Shown one piece after another: positions 6,323 through 8,214 of a DNA stretch of 8,214 nt. The position numbers and the translations under genes were made by a program. The DNA comes from an uncultured Verrucomicrobiota bacterium (GTDB taxonomy: Bacteria > Verrucomicrobiota > Verrucomicrobiae > Opitutales > Opitutaceae). Positions within the stretch are counted from its first letter, which is position 1. Every line of letters starts with the position of its first letter. The stretch is taken from contig CAMLQS010000228.1 of NCBI GenBank assembly GCA_946482165.1, positions 1 to 8,214 of the forward strand. The letters are read 5' to 3'. The notes below the pieces were generated by a model. The model did not search any database and was not told the origin of the DNA. It saw nothing but the letters and a program-made list of their open reading frames with translations.

Positions 6323-6369
6323 GGGGGCAGGATGCTCCCGCTACGTTCCGGCGGTTTCGTTCCGCCGGA
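6323..6369. repeat. Pair of adjacent hairpins at the end of the kinase gene
   Basis: Hairpin one: GGGGGCA (6323-6329) pairs with TGCTCCC (6333-6339) around a GGA loop, with one G-U pair. Hairpin two: CCGGCGG (6348-6354) pairs perfectly with CCGCCGG (6362-6368) around a 7-base loop, extendable by a T-A pair (6347/6369). The kinase stop codon (6341-6343) lies between them. No T tract follows on either strand, so they are at best weak terminators. The form is like extragenic palindromic elements; membership of a dispersed repeat family cannot be shown from one copy. Confidence 0.45.
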
Positions 6370-8214
6370 GGGGGGAAAGCGGTTTGCGTTCGAGAAGCTC
6401 CGTCGCGGCGCGGACGGCGTCCGCGATGGCGGAGGAGTCGTCCGATTCGGCCAGGGCCACTTCGAGACGCGCGAGCAGGGGCGATAGCTCGGAGAGGGAA
6501 AGGAGGCGTGCGATGCCTCGCATGCGGTGCGCGTGTTTGGCGGCGAGGGGACGGTCGGATTGCCAGGCACCGAGGACCCCGGCCCACTCCGCGCGCAGGG
6601 CGCGCTCGGCCTCGGCGGCGTCGAAGGGAGGCGGAGCGGGTGGTTGGGACGGCGGCTTCGGCGCCGATAGTGGCGACGGGCGCGGCGCGTTGCCGTGCGT
6701 GCCATCGCTCAAGGGCGCGACCGCGTCCCGGATCGCGTCGAGCAGGGCCTCGGGTTGAAGGGGTTTGCTGAGAAACCGGCAGGCGCCGGCGGCGATGGCC
6801 TGGCTTTGTTTCTCCTCGGTGGAATAGGCGCTCAGCACGATGACGGGAGCGGGCGCGCCGGGCTGCGCGGCGCGCAGCTTGGGAAGGAGCACGGCGCCGT
6901 CGGCGTCACCGAGCAGCCAGTCCATGATCACGACGTCCGGGTTGTATTCGCCGATCTTGGCTTTGGCCTGGACGGCGTCGCAGGCCCACTCGACGTCGAA
7001 GCCCCACGACACGAGGTGGTGGTTCAGGATGAGCCGGTTGTAGGCCTCGTCCTCGATCGCGAGCACGCGTAGCGGGCGCGAGGCGAGCACGGGCGGCGCG
7101 GTGTTTACGGCGCTGGGGGGCGAGGCGGGGGAGACCGGCACACGCACCCAAAACTGGATCGTGCCGCCCTCGCGCCGGGCGCCCACGGAGCCGCCCATCG
7201 ATTCGGCGAGGCGCTGGCAGATGGCGAGGCCGAGGCCCGAGCCGGAAACGCCGGTCTCCACCGCGCGACGACCGCGACGGAAAGGCTTGAACAACTCGGC
7301 CGGGTCTTCGTCGGGATCGCCCGCCCATGGGCTGTTGACCTCGATGCGAAGCTGCGTGTCGCCCGACGCCCCGTTCATGAGGAAGGCATGCACCTCGGCT
7401 TGCGGAGGCTGGCCGTATTTGAGCGCGTTCCCGACGTAGTTGGAGACGATCTGCCGCAACTTGCCCGCGTCGCCGATCAACCAGCACGCGTCGTCGGGCA
7501 CCCGGTGAACGATGCGGTCTTCCGCGCCGACGATAAGATGGGCGGTGCTTCCTCGAACGAGCGAACCGAGCTCGAAACGACCGGGGCGCGCGACGGGGCT
7601 GCCGTGGGTGAGGCTCGCGAAGTCGAGGGCGTTGTCGATGGTCGCGATGAGCTGATCGGCGCAGGCCTGCATGGTCTCCACCAGATAGGACGAGCGACCG
7701 CGCAAGTCCTCGCGGCGGATGAGCTGGAGGAGGCCGGTGATGCCGTTGAGAGGGTTGCGCAGCTCGTGGTTGATGCTCGCGAGAAAGCGATCCTTGGCCT
7801 CGTTGACCTGCCGGAGATCAAGGGACGAGCGAACGGCCTCGCGCTCGATCTGGCGGGAAAGCGACTCCGCGAGCTCGAGGATCGCCTGCCGCTCGAATTT
7901 GTTCAGCCGCAGGCTCCAGCCGCTCGCCAGCAGCCGCACGTAGCCGAGCGGCTCGGAGCCGATGGAGTTGAGCGGAATGACCCAGAGGTCTTCGCGCTCA
8001 TGCCAGGTGACCGATTCCCTGACGATGTCGTCCCAACGGGAGGGAAGATTCGCCTCGTTCAAGCCCGGTCGGGGCGGAATCACCGTCGGCCGGCCGTTCG
8101 TATCGCGCAGCCAGACCTCCACAAGCCCGAGGCGGAAGGTGTCGCGCAGGTGTTCGCACACGGTCCCGAGTCCGGCGGCCATGTCCTCCTCGCGGCCGGG
8201 CAGGCTGGAAAGCG
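6341..8214 (-). CDS. Hybrid sensor histidine kinase with REC and Hpt domains (5' end beyond window)
   Basis: A frame of 623 complete codons is open to the right edge. The first ATG at 8182 is preceded in frame by LSSLPGREED, which reads as GAF-like sequence, so the true start is probably outside the window; AGGAGG lies only 2 bases before that ATG. Numbering from that Met: 1-110 is GAF-like (VEVWLRD, IPLNSIGSEPLGYVRLL); a helical linker leads to HisKA with phospho-acceptor His139 in INHELRNPLNG; the HATPase has an N-box around Asn252 (SNYVGNALKYG), LFKPFRRG, and a G2 box GSGLGLAI (314-321). The G1 box DxGxG is not visible (NSPWAG instead). REC (371-488) has Glu377/Asp378, phospho-acceptor Asp421, Ser451 and Lys473. 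A Pro-rich linker (497-520) leads to a C-terminal Hpt-like domain with His552 in AHRMRGIARLL. It is a self-contained phosphorelay, with no transmembrane segment visible. Signal and output partner are unknown. Confidence 0.92.
   Translation of the reverse strand, partial: LSSLPGREEDMAAGLGTVCEHLRDTFRLGLVEVWLRDTNGRPTVIPPRPGLNEANLPSRWDDIVRESVTWHEREDLWVIPLNSIGSEPLGYVRLLASGWSLRLNKFERQAILELAESLSRQIEREAVRSSLDLRQVNEAKDRFLASINHELRNPLNGITGLLQLIRREDLRGRSSYLVETMQACADQLIATIDNALDFASLTHGSPVARPGRFELGSLVRGSTAHLIVGAEDRIVHRVPDDACWLIGDAGKLRQIVSNYVGNALKYGQPPQAEVHAFLMNGASGDTQLRIEVNSPWAGDPDEDPAELFKPFRRGRRAVETGVSGSGLGLAICQRLAESMGGSVGARREGGTIQFWVRVPVSPASPPSAVNTAPPVLASRPLRVLAIEDEAYNRLILNHHLVSWGFDVEWACDAVQAKAKIGEYNPDVVIMDWLLGDADGAVLLPKLRAAQPGAPAPVIVLSAYSTEEKQSQAIAAGACRFLSKPLQPEALLDAIRDAVAPLSDGTHGNAPRPSPLSAPKPPSQPPAPPPFDAAEAERALRAEWAGVLGAWQSDRPLAAKHAHRMRGIARLLSLSELSPLLARLEVALAESDDSSAIADAVRAATELLERKPLSPLRRNETAGT

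Noticed and set aside
6304..6771. Arg-rich plus-strand frames across the kinase 3' end
   Set aside because: Low-complexity antisense translations of the REC/Hpt coding region.
1..8214. CRISPR array, tRNA, rRNA, transposase or integrase
   Set aside because: No regularly spaced direct repeats, no cloverleaf-like or rRNA-like sequence, and no transposase or recombinase motifs were seen on either strand.

Overview
This GC-rich window (about 65-80% in most genes) looks like chromosomal DNA of an environmental, polysaccharide-degrading bacterium. A member of Verrucomicrobiota, possibly Opitutaceae, is my best guess. The basis is gene content and style: a secreted LamG / PQQ-sugar-dehydrogenase-type multidomain protein, a GH39 beta-xylosidase of a type common in plant-polymer degraders, starts without Shine-Dalgarno motifs, and strong GC3 bias. 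This is inference; no marker gene is present.

Layout. (1) 1-1710, minus strand: N-terminal 570 residues of a secreted protein with a signal peptide, a LamG-like domain, an Ig/cadherin-like segment and the beginning of a glucose/sorbosone-dehydrogenase-type beta-propeller. It runs off the left edge. (2) 1787-2554, minus: a GntR-family regulator of the FadR/FCD type. (3) 2555-2654: an AT-rich divergent intergenic region holding a 22-bp inverted repeat and a second 14-bp dyad, the likely control site. (4) 2655-3665, plus: a beta-hydroxyacid dehydrogenase (3-hydroxyisobutyrate dehydrogenase / tartronate semialdehyde reductase superfamily), overlapping by ATGA with (5) 3662-5362, plus: an exported GH39 glycosidase, probably xylan 1,4-beta-xylosidase. 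(6) 5419-5459: a strong bidirectional intrinsic terminator. (7) 5460-6300: a lower-GC patch with two small orphan genes, a three-helix membrane protein and a 132-aa soluble protein that weakly resembles DUF4279. (8) 6341-8214, minus: a hybrid sensor kinase with HisKA, HATPase, REC and Hpt modules. It is convergent with the patch and its N-terminus lies beyond the right edge.

How it fits together. The central piece (GntR, operator region, dehydrogenase, GH39) reads as a small divergently organised catabolic locus. A regulator with a metal-binding FCD effector domain, of a kind that in relatives senses small organic or sugar acids, would control a coupled two-gene operon. The operon encodes a periplasmic or secreted xylosidase and a cytoplasmic hydroxyacid oxidoreductase. 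The secreted sugar-dehydrogenase-like protein on the other side may act on extracellular sugars, but its link to the regulator is not shown. The kinase and the two small genes have no evident functional link to this locus.

I did not find a clearly new system. The most worthwhile leads are the paired dyads, the all-histidine FCD site, the domain fusion at the left edge, the low-GC patch and the hairpin pair at the end of the kinase gene.
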